Assembly (NCBI GenBank): GCA_030374765.1
Contig: JARGXX010000068.1
Span: 2,480,001 to 2,544,000, forward strand
Origin: Agarophyton chilense
Lineage: Eukaryota > Rhodophyta > Florideophyceae > Gracilariales > Gracilariaceae
Length of the DNA stretch: 64,000 nucleotides
Direction of reading: 5' to 3'
Shown here: positions 29,958 to 39,128 of the stretch, piece by piece
How the letters are laid out: every line of letters begins with the position of its first letter
Numbering within the stretch: position 1 is the stretch's first letter
Notes under the pieces: model-generated
Told to the model about the DNA's origin: nothing
What the model saw: the letters and a program-made list of their open reading frames with translations, nothing else
The model's database searches: none
Made by a program: the position numbers and the translations under genes

Positions 29958-32083
29958 ATGGTTAGCATTGTCAACGGCATCGATGTGGCGAATCTAGATC
30001 GTTCTGAATCGCCGACAAAGAACTTCTATCGTTTTGCCAATGGTGGATGGCTATCCCGAAACCCCATTCCCAATGAATATTCTCGCTGGGGCGCTTTTGA
30101 AGAGCTCAATGAAAGTTGCAACAAGCAGTTGCGACAGATTCTTGACGAGTGTGTCCAGGACGAAACCATCACTGACCCCAATCGCATCGCCGTGCGCATC
30201 ATGTACGCAACCGGTATGGATGAAGAATCCTGTGAAAGGCATGGTCTTAATCCCATGAAAGATACGTTTGAACTGATAAACGATGTTAAGGAGCCTCACG
30301 AAGTGCTTTTGTTGTCTGCTACAATGCGCGCCGAGCATGGAATATCGAGCGGCCTTTTTGGTTTCTACAGTTTGCCGGACGCAAAGAACAGCTCGTGGGA
30401 AGTCATGGCTATCTCGCAGTCTCGTTCTTTGGGAATCGGAGACCGCGATTTCTACTTTAGAGATGACAAGAAGGATATTCGAGAGAAGTATATCCAGCAT
30501 GTAGCTAAAATGTTAACTATTTGTGGCTTCTGTAAGGAAGAAGTTGCTGAAGAGAAAGCCCGTCAGCATATGGATTTAGAGACCAAGATCGCAGCCTCAT
30601 GTCGTACTAAGACTGATATGCGTGATCCTCTGAAGACGTACAATAAGTTTGAGGGCGTTGAAGATCTTGTAAGGCGTACCAAGTTCGATGAAACTATACT
30701 GCCGTGGGGCCAGTTTTTCAAGCTTCTGGGTTTGCCAGAAGGGGCTACGAAAACAATCATTGTCGACAATCCTGAATTCTTTGTGAACCTTACAAAACTA
30801 CTTTACGAGGTTGAAGTAGAGACCTGGAAGATATACCTTACGTACCATGTCATGAAAGACAGTGCTGACTTTCTTACCAAAGCCGTAGAAGAAGAGCACT
30901 TTTCTTTCTTTGGGACAGCCATGACAGGGCAGCCAAAAATGAAGCCGCGATGGAAACGAGTTTTGAACTCAGGTGTCACAGGCCTTCTTGACCACTGTCT
31001 GGGGATATTATACACTGATCGTCATTTTTCGCCATCAGCAAAAACTGCGTGTTTAGAAATGGTCAACGTGTTAACCGACGTTTTATTCGAAAGAATCGAT
31101 AACTTGCAATGGATGCAAGCAGACACGAAGGAAAAAGCGAAGCAGAAACTTGCCAAGTTCCGACCCATGATTGGCTATCCAGACAAATGGGAAGTGGATG
31201 ATATACCAGAATTGATCAAGAAGCTTTCTATGCAAAATTCTTATGCCGCGAACGCTCGTGCGTGCGCGGTTCGCGGGTTTAAGTTAATGATAGAAAGAAT
31301 TGATAAGCCGGTTGACCCAGGTAGGTGGGAGATGCCCCCCACCATGGTCAATGCCTATTTTCATCCTTTGAAAAACGTTATTGTGTTCCCGGCAGCTATA
31401 TTGCAACCTCCTTTCTTTTTTCATCCTTCCCCAGAGGCACCCTATGGTGATCCCGCCGTTAACTTTTCGGCTATTGGAGCCGTCATTTGCCATGAGATTT
31501 CGTAAGTTCACATCCATTTTTTTCTTGAGAGTCGGTGCAGATCTGATGTCTTGCGAAGTACTAACCATCAGATTTCACGCCGGTTCCCTTTCACTTGTAC
31601 AGGCATGGTTATGATGACCAAGGACGAAAATTTGACTCAAATGGTGAGCTGGTGGATTGGTGGACATATGAGGACGCAGAAGAATACGAAAGACGAGCTG
31701 CCAACATGGAAAAGCTTTGCAGTGACTATCAGATATTTGGTAAGAACTTAAACGGTAAACTGTGCCTCGGTGAAAACATAGCAGATTATGGCGGTGTTAA
31801 ACTCTCATTTGCTGGATTAAAGAAATTCATGGAGAAGCACGACCGGCTTGCCGATGTAGATGGCTTCACACCAGAGCAACGCTTTTTCTTGGGATGGGCG
31901 ACTATCTGGCGCAACAACATAAGAGAAGAAAATGCTTTGCAAAGAATAATCATGGATCCACATGCTCCCGGTGAGTTTCGTGCGAACATTGTACAAGTTA
32001 TAGATGACTTTCATGCTGCCTTTGGTGTCAAAGAAGGGGACCCCATGTTTACGCCGCCCGATGCAAGATGTGAGATTTGGTAG
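29958..32083 (+). CDS. M13-family zinc metallopeptidase (neprilysin/PepO-like), two exons
   Basis: Start ATG 29958-29960. Exon 1 is 29958-31501 and exon 2 is 31603-32083, joined across a 101-bp GT-AG intron (2025 nt, 674 residues). The N-terminal M13 block is NFYRFANGGWLSRNPIPNEY. The substrate-binding NAY/F motif reads MVNAYFHPLKN. The zinc site is HEISH (His512, Glu513, His516), and the third ligand is in GENIADYGG (Glu572, with Asp576 supporting). The C-terminus ends with the family CxxW (CEIW). Length matches M13 enzymes. There is no N-terminal membrane anchor or signal peptide, unlike animal neprilysin, so the enzyme is probably soluble, like PepO. It should cleave short peptides on the amino side of hydrophobic residues (family knowledge). 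Confidence 0.95.
31502..31602 (+). other. 101-bp intron splitting the M13 HExxH motif
   Basis: GTAAGTTC ... TGTACAG. It interrupts the Ser codon of HEIS|H, so the second zinc-ligand His is on exon 2. Without splicing the frame runs into TAA at once (31503-31505). Confidence 0.93.
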
Positions 32084-32491
32084 GGAACCTATTTGGTTGT
32101 AGATGTCTTGAAACAAGTGTTGGAAGAAATACTGGCAGTGTACTTTATTGATTGGTTGTCGAACGAGTTTCATTATTTGCTTGGCCACCGAGGTGTGAAA
32201 GTCGTCATAACTAATCATTTGAAGGGCACGCAGGGCTCCTTCGGAAATCGCAGCTGCAATCATGTGTTGCTGGTAGGCGGTAGTCCGAGGCTACATGTGA
32301 AAACAGTTACGAAGTGTGCAATTTTAGTTATGAGAAGGGTACTGCGCACCCTAATGTTAATGTTTCTACTTCACATATATACAGTAGACTGAAAAAGCTG
32401 TGCTAGAAACGTCGGTTCCGCCGACCGTTAAATACTCAGGACCAATGTCTTCTTATGTCTAGGCATGTTCGCAAAACATCTAAAAATTAAC
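32084..32491. other. Convergent intergenic region (M13 / Sec20-like)
   Basis: 408 bp between two gene 3' ends; it should hold both polyadenylation signals. No coding or repeat seen. Confidence 0.6.
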
Positions 32492-35089
32492 CTAGACTAG
32501 AACTGACGAGACCTGATGAAGCTCCGAGTCTGTTCCAGGAGCCAGGCAAATGTCGTCCAGTTCATGTTCGTCTCCCTTTACCGATGCATCTAGAAGTTGG
32601 GAATATGAAACCTCGGGAACGGTGGAAACAAAAACCGAGGGTTGCCTGCGGTGTCCTTCATCTCTAACTACACCACCCATGGGCTTCGCCTCTGTAGCAT
32701 CTTCCTCGGCGACATCTATCTTCGCTTGTGAACTGATTCGTTCAATTTCTCCGGTGATTAATCTGTGACTGGTGATCTCTCCCAACGCCGATGCTTCATA
32801 CTGAACTGAATATGAAGTTTCCTTCAGGTTTTCGCCCCGTTCTTTGGTAGGTTCTTCTAGATTATGTTCTACATATTCTTCGGCGTGTTCACGATCAGTA
32901 GAAATGATAGTACTCTCTCCTATCTTTTCAACTGCATCATGCTTGTAATCACGCAGCTGTGCGGCCGTCTGTCTTTTAGGTTCAGTTAACGCATCTTCTT
33001 TACTCAAAATTCGGGTTTCCGGAGATTGATCCTCGGGCAAAGACGATATTCCCAGCACATGTTCGAGTTTTTGTTCGTGATTTGTATCTAGTAGATCGTG
33101 TTGAACGCTTTCACCCATGTCCCTGGCGTCTAAGATATCGACAGAGCTCTGTTCGGTGGCTGTAGGGTTCTCCTTGTTTCCCAATAACTCTTTTCCTTGA
33201 TCTCCGGTTTGAGCTAATGCTTCTTCCTTTCTCATATTTTCTGATTCTGAATGTTGATTCTCGGACGGGATGGTGGTTTGCAACAGAGATTCCAGCCCTT
33301 CTCCTTTGAGTTCCGCTTGTTCTTCATATTGAATCCTTTTTTCGATATTCTGAGTATTGTAAGAAATAATACTGGAAGGATTCTGACTTGGATCTATCCC
33401 GTCATCTTCATCTTTCAACGGATCGCTCTCTTTTTGTGCTCCAGTTTCAAGAAAGGAACTTTCTGTCTTTTTTAGTGACGACGCAGTTTGATTCTTGGGT
33501 GACAGTGGGATTTCCAAAAGTTTCCCAAGCTGTTGCTCATCGCTTTCCCCTTCTAGCCCTGGCTCAACCACTTTCCCGGTGTCTCCAGCATCAAAAGACA
33601 CGGCGGGACTCTGCGTTGCGACTGTCTCATTTTCCTTTCTCTCCCTTGACGTTAGTTCTATGGGCTCTGAACGTTCGGGATCAGATTTTCCTGCAGAAAC
33701 GTCCGCATACTCCAATGATTCATGCTCAGATGTTGGTGTATCCCGGATGGCATCAACATTACGCTCGACAGTAATTGCTTGCTCGTCTTTTTCCAAACTG
33801 TTTTCAGCAACTTCTGCATCGGTCGCATCGAGAAAGCCATGCTCAAGGCTCTCATCACTATCTCGATCTACACTGGCAGTTGGATCGGTTTCTTTCTTTT
33901 GATTCCCGACACCAATTTCCTCAACCAGGTGTTCTGAAAGCGCGACAGTCTTTTTGCCTTCAAGTTCTTGCTTCCGAAATTGAGACGGATTCGAAGTCTT
34001 CAGGGCAGTCCAAGTTTTATCGGTCTGAGTGGGCTTCTGAGCTTTTGAGCGCGCATTTTCCACCACATCATTATCAAGTTCAACCCTTGCATAAGAAGGC
34101 TGGTTTGGATCTTCTCTCGCTCCATCGACAGCCTTAATTCGTGAATGAGACGAAGCTTGCTCTGTATGATGAACTGCAACGCTTTTCTTGGCCGTGTCGT
34201 GGAGTTTTTCGGATTGTGATACGTTGAGCGGCTTCTGAATCGCTGCGAGCGACTCGTTACCTCGCGATTCATGATCTTGCGCGCCATCTGAAAAGATCTG
34301 AGGTGGGGTCGATGGTGTGGTCGGGGGTGTTCTGTGGCCAATACGTACAACATCTGGCTGGTCGGGAGCCATTGGCGTTTGCGAAGGTGCGGATTGATAG
34401 TCTTGAGCAGAAAAGGAGGACTTGAAAAGCCAAGCAGTCACCCTTAACGGAAGTGATGCGACTTTATAGGTGGGTCTGACGACAAATGTGGCAATGTTAC
34501 TGTTTTGCAACCTTCGGTTGGCAACGTACGCTGCGACAACAAAAAAGAGAGCGAAACAAAGAACAAGCACAAGGTTTGCGAGAAGATCAGTTCTTCGAAT
34601 CGATTTGAGAGTGGAACGACCGGAAACAATATCGTCAGCAAAAACAGAATGCTGGTCGCTTGTCATTTTCAACCTTCTGGTGGATTCGTCGACGACATCG
34701 CCCGCGACTCTTGAGCGCTGTATCTCCTCGTTAACGACGGCCGCAGTTGCGCGCAAAGCATCATTGATCTCGGCGGCGAGTCTTCCGGCTGTGCCTTGCG
34801 ACTCACTTTGTTCGAGAGTCGGGGGCTCTATGAGGGCGGCACGATCGGCTTTCAGCGCGGCAGCTCGCGCGTTTTTTCGCGCAGTGCTGACAGCCAGACG
34901 AGCGCGCTCAATGTACGAACTGAGTTGAGTGGATAACGATGGATCGGTAGTCTCCTCGCACACCAGGTCAAGATCATCAGCTGCACGGGCAACGGCGCGT
35001 GCGAAAGAGGCTAGATCGGTAGAAGTTGTGGCAGTCTGCAAACGATCCAGAGCTTTCATGAGCGTTGGGACCTCTGTCGGGAGCGCCAT
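32492..35089 (-). CDS. Sec20-like Qb-SNARE with a ~670-residue acidic C-terminal extension
   Basis: ATG 35087-35089, 865 residues in one exon. Residues 1-~165 look like the Sec20 cytosolic part: helical, with a SNARE-like helix (RSRVAGDVVDESTRRLKM, SDQHSVFADDIVSGRSTL). They are followed by DLLANLVLVLCFALFFVVAAYVANRRL (~168-194), the membrane anchor with the RR that typifies Sec20/BNIP1. Sec20 works in Golgi-to-ER retrograde fusion with Use1 and Ufe1 partners (family knowledge). Residues ~195-865 are unusual. They are low-complexity, Glu/Asp/Ser/Lys-rich (EDGIDPSQNPSS, DDEHELDD-like runs) and without a recognisable fold. By Sec20 topology this tail would be in the ER lumen. There is no HDEL-type retrieval signal; the protein ends SSVLV. 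It is divergent from the ubinuclein-like gene. Confidence 0.75.
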   Translation of the reverse strand: MALPTEVPTLMKALDRLQTATTSTDLASFARAVARAADDLDLVCEETTDPSLSTQLSSYIERARLAVSTARKNARAAALKADRAALIEPPTLEQSESQGTAGRLAAEINDALRATAAVVNEEIQRSRVAGDVVDESTRRLKMTSDQHSVFADDIVSGRSTLKSIRRTDLLANLVLVLCFALFFVVAAYVANRRLQNSNIATFVVRPTYKVASLPLRVTAWLFKSSFSAQDYQSAPSQTPMAPDQPDVVRIGHRTPPTTPSTPPQIFSDGAQDHESRGNESLAAIQKPLNVSQSEKLHDTAKKSVAVHHTEQASSHSRIKAVDGAREDPNQPSYARVELDNDVVENARSKAQKPTQTDKTWTALKTSNPSQFRKQELEGKKTVALSEHLVEEIGVGNQKKETDPTASVDRDSDESLEHGFLDATDAEVAENSLEKDEQAITVERNVDAIRDTPTSEHESLEYADVSAGKSDPERSEPIELTSRERKENETVATQSPAVSFDAGDTGKVVEPGLEGESDEQQLGKLLEIPLSPKNQTASSLKKTESSFLETGAQKESDPLKDEDDGIDPSQNPSSIISYNTQNIEKRIQYEEQAELKGEGLESLLQTTIPSENQHSESENMRKEEALAQTGDQGKELLGNKENPTATEQSSVDILDARDMGESVQHDLLDTNHEQKLEHVLGISSLPEDQSPETRILSKEDALTEPKRQTAAQLRDYKHDAVEKIGESTIISTDREHAEEYVEHNLEEPTKERGENLKETSYSVQYEASALGEITSHRLITGEIERISSQAKIDVAEEDATEAKPMGGVVRDEGHRRQPSVFVSTVPEVSYSQLLDASVKGDEHELDDICLAPGTDSELHQVSSVLV

Positions 35090-35580
35090 GGGTGGGGCAA
35101 GGGAGGGCTATTGAGCAATCAACCCTCGAGGGCGGTTGATGAAGATGCTTTAGTTGACGGCCGGCAAACACGAAGAGAAGCAATTCACAAGTCGTGAATC
35201 ATAGAAATCAGCTAAACGCAGAATTTTTGATGAATTATGTAGGAAGGTAGCAATCGAAGTCTTTGCTTGGTTTCTTGTTAGCTAGCTAGCTCTAGCTCTA
35301 GTAGTAGAGATGGCAGTAGAGATAGCAGTTAGATGGCTTTGCAAACGGCCATGGCAGGGCAGTGCGGATTGCGGTTCAAACCAGCGGGGTGGCTCAAACG
35401 CTCGATCAAATTGTAAACTGTGCAGTCGCGAGCGACTGGCGGGCGGCGGCGCCTGCGAATTTGCTCGCTACAGAGCGCTAACGTACGGCCGCGGCGTCGC
35501 GCTGTGCCAACCGAAACGCCGCCGAAGCGCAAGCGCACACTTTCCATTCGCCGCTCGCCGCCACACGCACGCAAAACCGA
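35090..35580. promoter_or_regulatory. Divergent intergenic region (Sec20-like / ubinuclein-like)
   Basis: 491 bp shared upstream region. It has a simple repeat of TAGC/CTAG units (TAGCTAGCTAGCTCTAGCTC, about 35279-35298) followed by AGTAGAGAT/GGCAGTAGAGATAGCAG copies to 35330. The right half is GC-rich. No TATA box is evident. Confidence 0.5.
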
Positions 35581-37377
35581 ATGCAAAGCGGCGTGCGAAT
35601 TCGTCTCAATCCCCTGGGCGGCAACCAGCTCAACATCCGTGAGGCTCTGCGGCTGTGCTTGCCAACCTCTGCCGCGCCGTCTGTCAGCGAGGACGACGAC
35701 GACCAGCCTTCGTCGCCGGCCTCACAGCCGCGCGCCCGCACGCGCGCTGTCGCTGACGATTACGACTACGACGATGACTTTATCGATGATGGTGACGTCG
35801 ACCAACTCGACGACGATGACAAGCAGCAGTCCGATTTTGTCGGCTTCGGCGGCTTCTGGGTGGGTGCAGACGACGCTGCAAACAGTCATCCAGTGGTAGA
35901 TGGCAATCGGCTGGGAAACGTGGTGCTTGAAAGACTTCCTGCGCAACACACCAGTGGTTCCTCTCAGCCGAGCGCCCAGTCTCTACCGGGTGCCCCCACT
36001 GCAAACGGCAGCACAGCTGCTCTAGAACAAGCCCCCACTAACCCCAACCCTACAAACGCTAAAAGCGCTCAGCAGCACCCATTACCCTCTGGAGCCACAG
36101 CAGCGCCATCGGCTGTGGCTCCCAGTATATCACCGAATGCTCTCAACACAAATACTTCGGCTGCTGGCTCCACTGCGGGCGCCCTCACAAAAACCGCGTC
36201 ACATGCGGTTCACCCCACGCCAGTTGCGCCACAAACGGCGCCAAAGCCAAGCAAGGCGCGGCAAATGGAGCATCATGCCAACCAAAAGCGGGGCATTGCA
36301 CCGACGGCGGTGGAATGCAGTAGGGCCCCCAACTCAAAGGGCGCACCATCGAGCACTACAAAAGTGCGAGCAACGGCGAGTGGTGCTGCAGCAGGTAAGG
36401 CGGGCAACGCCGATGTGAAGGCAACAACCGCGGCAGCGAAGGCGGGTACGGCGCTGGGCGGCAGTGGTACAGGCAGTGGTACAGGCACAGCAGCAATAAC
36501 AAAGACATCGACGGCGTGGGGCTGCAGCAAATCGGCGCAAGCTTTGACAACTGCACTAAATGCATTGGAGCAGTTTTGCACAGTCAAGTTGAACGACAAG
36601 AAACCGCGATTGAATGATCCTCAAGTGCAAGAGCATTTGCATACCCTGCTGGGTGCAGCGATTTCTGCCGGAGAGGCTAAGCTGTATTCGGACATTGCGA
36701 GGGAGAAACGAGTGGTGGCGCTGAGCGATGAGTTGTGGGACGTAGTGGGCAAATGGCTACGAGCCAAACGAGCGAGCGTGGAGACACTGGGGCACGCGCT
36801 AATATGGGGCTCGCGCGAGAAGGTCCGCGAGAAGGAAGTAGGGCGCGTGGAGGAGGTTGTGAAAGGGTATTTGCAAGCGAAGCGGGGCGGGGCGGAAGCA
36901 ATGCGGGTTGAATGGAGCGACGAATTGGGTGAGATGCTTTACGAGTGGTTTTGCAAGAAGAAGGAGCTTCTGGCGGCGCGCAATCAGTTGGGAAGCCGGG
37001 TGAAGAGCGTGAAGAAAAGCGTGAGCGGGTGGGTAGCGGCGCTGAAGAAGAGCGCGTTTCAAGGGTTCTCGGTCGCGGAGGAGGAGATGATTCGGGCGTT
37101 CCGGGCGGTAGAGGAGAGAAACAAGGCGAAGAAAAGGAAACGGGATGAGCAGCGAGGAATGCAGAAAAAGCTGAAGAAGGACAGCGGGACGGCGGGGGCG
37201 GCGGGGGCGGCAAGAGCGGCGGGGGCGGCAAGAGCGGTGGGAGCGGCAAGAACGGTGGGAGCGGCAAGAACGGTGGGAGCGGCAGGACCGGCCAGAGCAT
37301 CAGGAGCGGCGGAAGTAGCAGGAGTAGCGCGAGTGACAGGAGCAGCTGCCCGCGGCGAGGTGATCGAGCTGGACTGA
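35581..37377 (+). CDS. Ubinuclein/HPC2-like subunit of the HIRA histone-chaperone complex
   Basis: ATG 35581, 598 residues, one exon. After a Ser/Asp-rich start, residues ~58-66 read DDYDYDDDFIDDGDV, the signature of the HUN/HPC2-related domain that binds HIRA. A Pro/Ala/Thr-rich linker follows. A helical middle region (~310-500) holds WDVVGKWLRAKR and WSDELGEMLYEWFCKKKELL, the pattern of the ubinuclein middle domain. The C-terminus is lysine-rich (KKRKRDEQRGMQKKLKK), likely nuclear, then a degenerate GAARAVGAARTVGAA repeat encoded by 18-bp units (~37191-37360). In other eukaryotes the complex deposits histone H3.3 independently of replication (family knowledge). The HUN match is strong; the middle domain is a weaker match. 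Confidence 0.8.
   Translation: MQSGVRIRLNPLGGNQLNIREALRLCLPTSAAPSVSEDDDDQPSSPASQPRARTRAVADDYDYDDDFIDDGDVDQLDDDDKQQSDFVGFGGFWVGADDAANSHPVVDGNRLGNVVLERLPAQHTSGSSQPSAQSLPGAPTANGSTAALEQAPTNPNPTNAKSAQQHPLPSGATAAPSAVAPSISPNALNTNTSAAGSTAGALTKTASHAVHPTPVAPQTAPKPSKARQMEHHANQKRGIAPTAVECSRAPNSKGAPSSTTKVRATASGAAAGKAGNADVKATTAAAKAGTALGGSGTGSGTGTAAITKTSTAWGCSKSAQALTTALNALEQFCTVKLNDKKPRLNDPQVQEHLHTLLGAAISAGEAKLYSDIAREKRVVALSDELWDVVGKWLRAKRASVETLGHALIWGSREKVREKEVGRVEEVVKGYLQAKRGGAEAMRVEWSDELGEMLYEWFCKKKELLAARNQLGSRVKSVKKSVSGWVAALKKSAFQGFSVAEEEMIRAFRAVEERNKAKKRKRDEQRGMQKKLKKDSGTAGAAGAARAAGAARAVGAARTVGAARTVGAAGPARASGAAEVAGVARVTGAAARGEVIELD
37191..37360 (+). repeat. GC-rich coding microrepeat in the ubinuclein-like C-terminus
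   Basis: Imperfect tandem copies of GGCGGGGGCGGCAAGAGC-type 18-bp units, later drifting to GGGAGCGGCAAGAACGGT. They encode Gly-Ala-Ala-Arg-Ala/Val/Thr repeats. Confidence 0.85.
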
Positions 37378-37651
37378 TGGGGAGGGATGCGGAGGCGTGA
37401 TGCGGAGGCGTGATGCGGAGGTGCAAGTGTCGGCACGGGCGACAACGCGACTGTAAGCGGAGGAAAGGGGAATGAGGGCTCGGCGAATGGGCGCGTTGAG
37501 TGAAGGCGCGAGAATCGGAGGCGTGTGAATGGGCGCGCGACGGTCAGTAGGCTGGCGACGGGGGAGGACGGAGGGGTATTGGCGAGAAGGCGGGTGGTGG
37601 TAGCGGCGGCCGATGTGCAGCGGGCGACGGCAGTGGCGCTTTGCGGGAGCG

Positions 37652-39055
37652 ATGGACGGCACGTTCCGAAGGCGGCGCTTGAGCGCGATGGTGGCGGCGG
37701 TGGTGGTGTTGGTGGCGGGTGTGGTGGCGGCGGAGATGACGGCGACAACGACGTTGTGGGTACGCGACGAAGAAGCGCTTCGCCGAACGCTGCCGCGGCT
37801 ACGCGCGGGGCGCACGGAGACGTTTCACGTACGCTCCACGGCGTGGGACCACGTGCTGCTAGCGGAGGTGCACCTGGCGGCGTTCCCGCTCGCGCACTCA
37901 AACGGCGCGCGTGCGCTGCTCAGCGTAAGCTCGCGTAGACGCACGCGGCGCGACGACCGCGGTCGGCGCCGAGCACAGTCAGTGCTGTTCGCGGCATTGC
38001 GCGTGCGCGCGCATCACAACGCCACCGTGTCGCTCAGCGTCGTTGCCGCACCCGCCGCCGAGCGCGACGGCGCGATGCTGTTCGTGCGCCGTGAGCGCGA
38101 CGCCGCCGCGGCGTGCCCCGGCCGCGCCCCACCTGGCCTGCGTGTGTGCAACGCGCGCGGCAGCTGCCGTGTCGCCGACGGCGGCCGCGACAACAACGAC
38201 GACGACAAACCCGACGAAGATGACGACGACGACAAACCCGACGAAGATGACGACGACGACAAACCCGACGAAGATGACGACGACGACAAACCAGAAGAAG
38301 ATGACGACGCCGACGATGACGTCGCCGCCGTCGCGCGCTGCCGCTGTCAAAGCGACGTGTATGGCGACTTCTGCAACGAGCAGCTGAGTGCGCCGCCGCG
38401 CCCCACGCAGCGCCCCCGCTGGAGCGGCCGCGTCGCCGCGCTGCCGCACAGCGCCGTCGTGCGCCTCCGCGACGGCCAGTTGTACGCCTTCGCGTGGCGC
38501 TCCGCCGGCACCGCCTTCGCTCGCGTGCGCGTGCTGCAGGGTGCGTTCCCGCGCGACCACCCCCGCTATCCCGCCCTCTCCGTCGACGGCGGCGGCGGCG
38601 TCGTCGACATGGCGTGCGCCTCCCTCGCCGCCGGCGAGCTGCCGTCCGTCGCGCGCGGTGCCGTCACTCCCACCGTGCTGCGCCCGCACGCCGCCGACCC
38701 CGCCGTGATCGAGCTGCTGTGCCAGACGCCGCCGCGCGTGCGCCGCGGCGAGTGGGTCGTGTCGCTGTCGGCGCGTGGTGGACAAGCCGCTATTAGCGTG
38801 CAGCTGCGCGCCTGCGGTCAGCGCGCTCAGCCGCCATGTCCGCTGCAACGCTCAGCCTTTCCGTGGGGCGCCGTCGTCGGCGCCGTCTGCGCTGCTGTCG
38901 TCGTCGTCGCCGTCATCATCGTCCTTGTTTTCGCGAAGCACGCCCGTCGTCGTAACCGTCTTGAGGCATCCCGCTCCGACGCGTGGCAGTGGCAGCGCGT
39001 CGGCTTCATCCGCGTTCCCAGCCGCCGCGCTGTGCACTCCACACCGCAGCACTAA
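37652..39055 (+). CDS. Single-pass membrane protein with split EGF-like motif and acidic repeat
   Basis: I take ATG 37652 (467 residues); an in-frame ATG 13 codons upstream is possible. RRRRLSAMVAAVVVLVAGVVAA is a signal peptide or anchor. The ectodomain has an EGF-like cysteine set, CNARGSC ... CRCQSDVYGDFC, whose halves are separated by about 50 residues of (DDDDDKPDE) repeats. A C-terminal membrane helix (WGAVVGAVCAAVVVVAVIIVL) is followed by a basic 40-residue tail. It is laid out like the ectodomain of the RING-H2 gene starting 73 bp downstream, so the two look like tandem paralogues; this copy has no RING. Codon use is extremely GC-rich. Ligand and function unknown. Confidence 0.75.
   Translation: MDGTFRRRRLSAMVAAVVVLVAGVVAAEMTATTTLWVRDEEALRRTLPRLRAGRTETFHVRSTAWDHVLLAEVHLAAFPLAHSNGARALLSVSSRRRTRRDDRGRRRAQSVLFAALRVRAHHNATVSLSVVAAPAAERDGAMLFVRRERDAAAACPGRAPPGLRVCNARGSCRVADGGRDNNDDDKPDEDDDDDKPDEDDDDDKPDEDDDDDKPEEDDDADDDVAAVARCRCQSDVYGDFCNEQLSAPPRPTQRPRWSGRVAALPHSAVVRLRDGQLYAFAWRSAGTAFARVRVLQGAFPRDHPRYPALSVDGGGGVVDMACASLAAGELPSVARGAVTPTVLRPHAADPAVIELLCQTPPRVRRGEWVVSLSARGGQAAISVQLRACGQRAQPPCPLQRSAFPWGAVVGAVCAAVVVVAVIIVLVFAKHARRRNRLEASRSDAWQWQRVGFIRVPSRRAVHSTPQH
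38195..38313 (+). repeat. 27-bp acidic coding minisatellite
   Basis: About four copies of a 27-bp unit (GACGACGACGACAAACCCGA followed by CGAAGAT) encode DDDDDKPDE. All are in frame and sit between two cysteine pairs of the EGF-like motif. Confidence 0.92.
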
Positions 39056-39128
39056 AAAAACGCTACTGCGCCTCCCCCCCTCAGCTCGCGCTCATCTGCA
39101 GCTTCCCCCTCTGCCCTCCCCCTTCCCC

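Noticed and set aside
37059..37901. 280-residue minus-strand ORF and similar long frames in the GC-rich 35.5-39 kb region
   Set aside because: They lie opposite well-supported genes and have Pro/Ala/Ser/Arg-only composition, typical of shadows in very GC-rich sequence.
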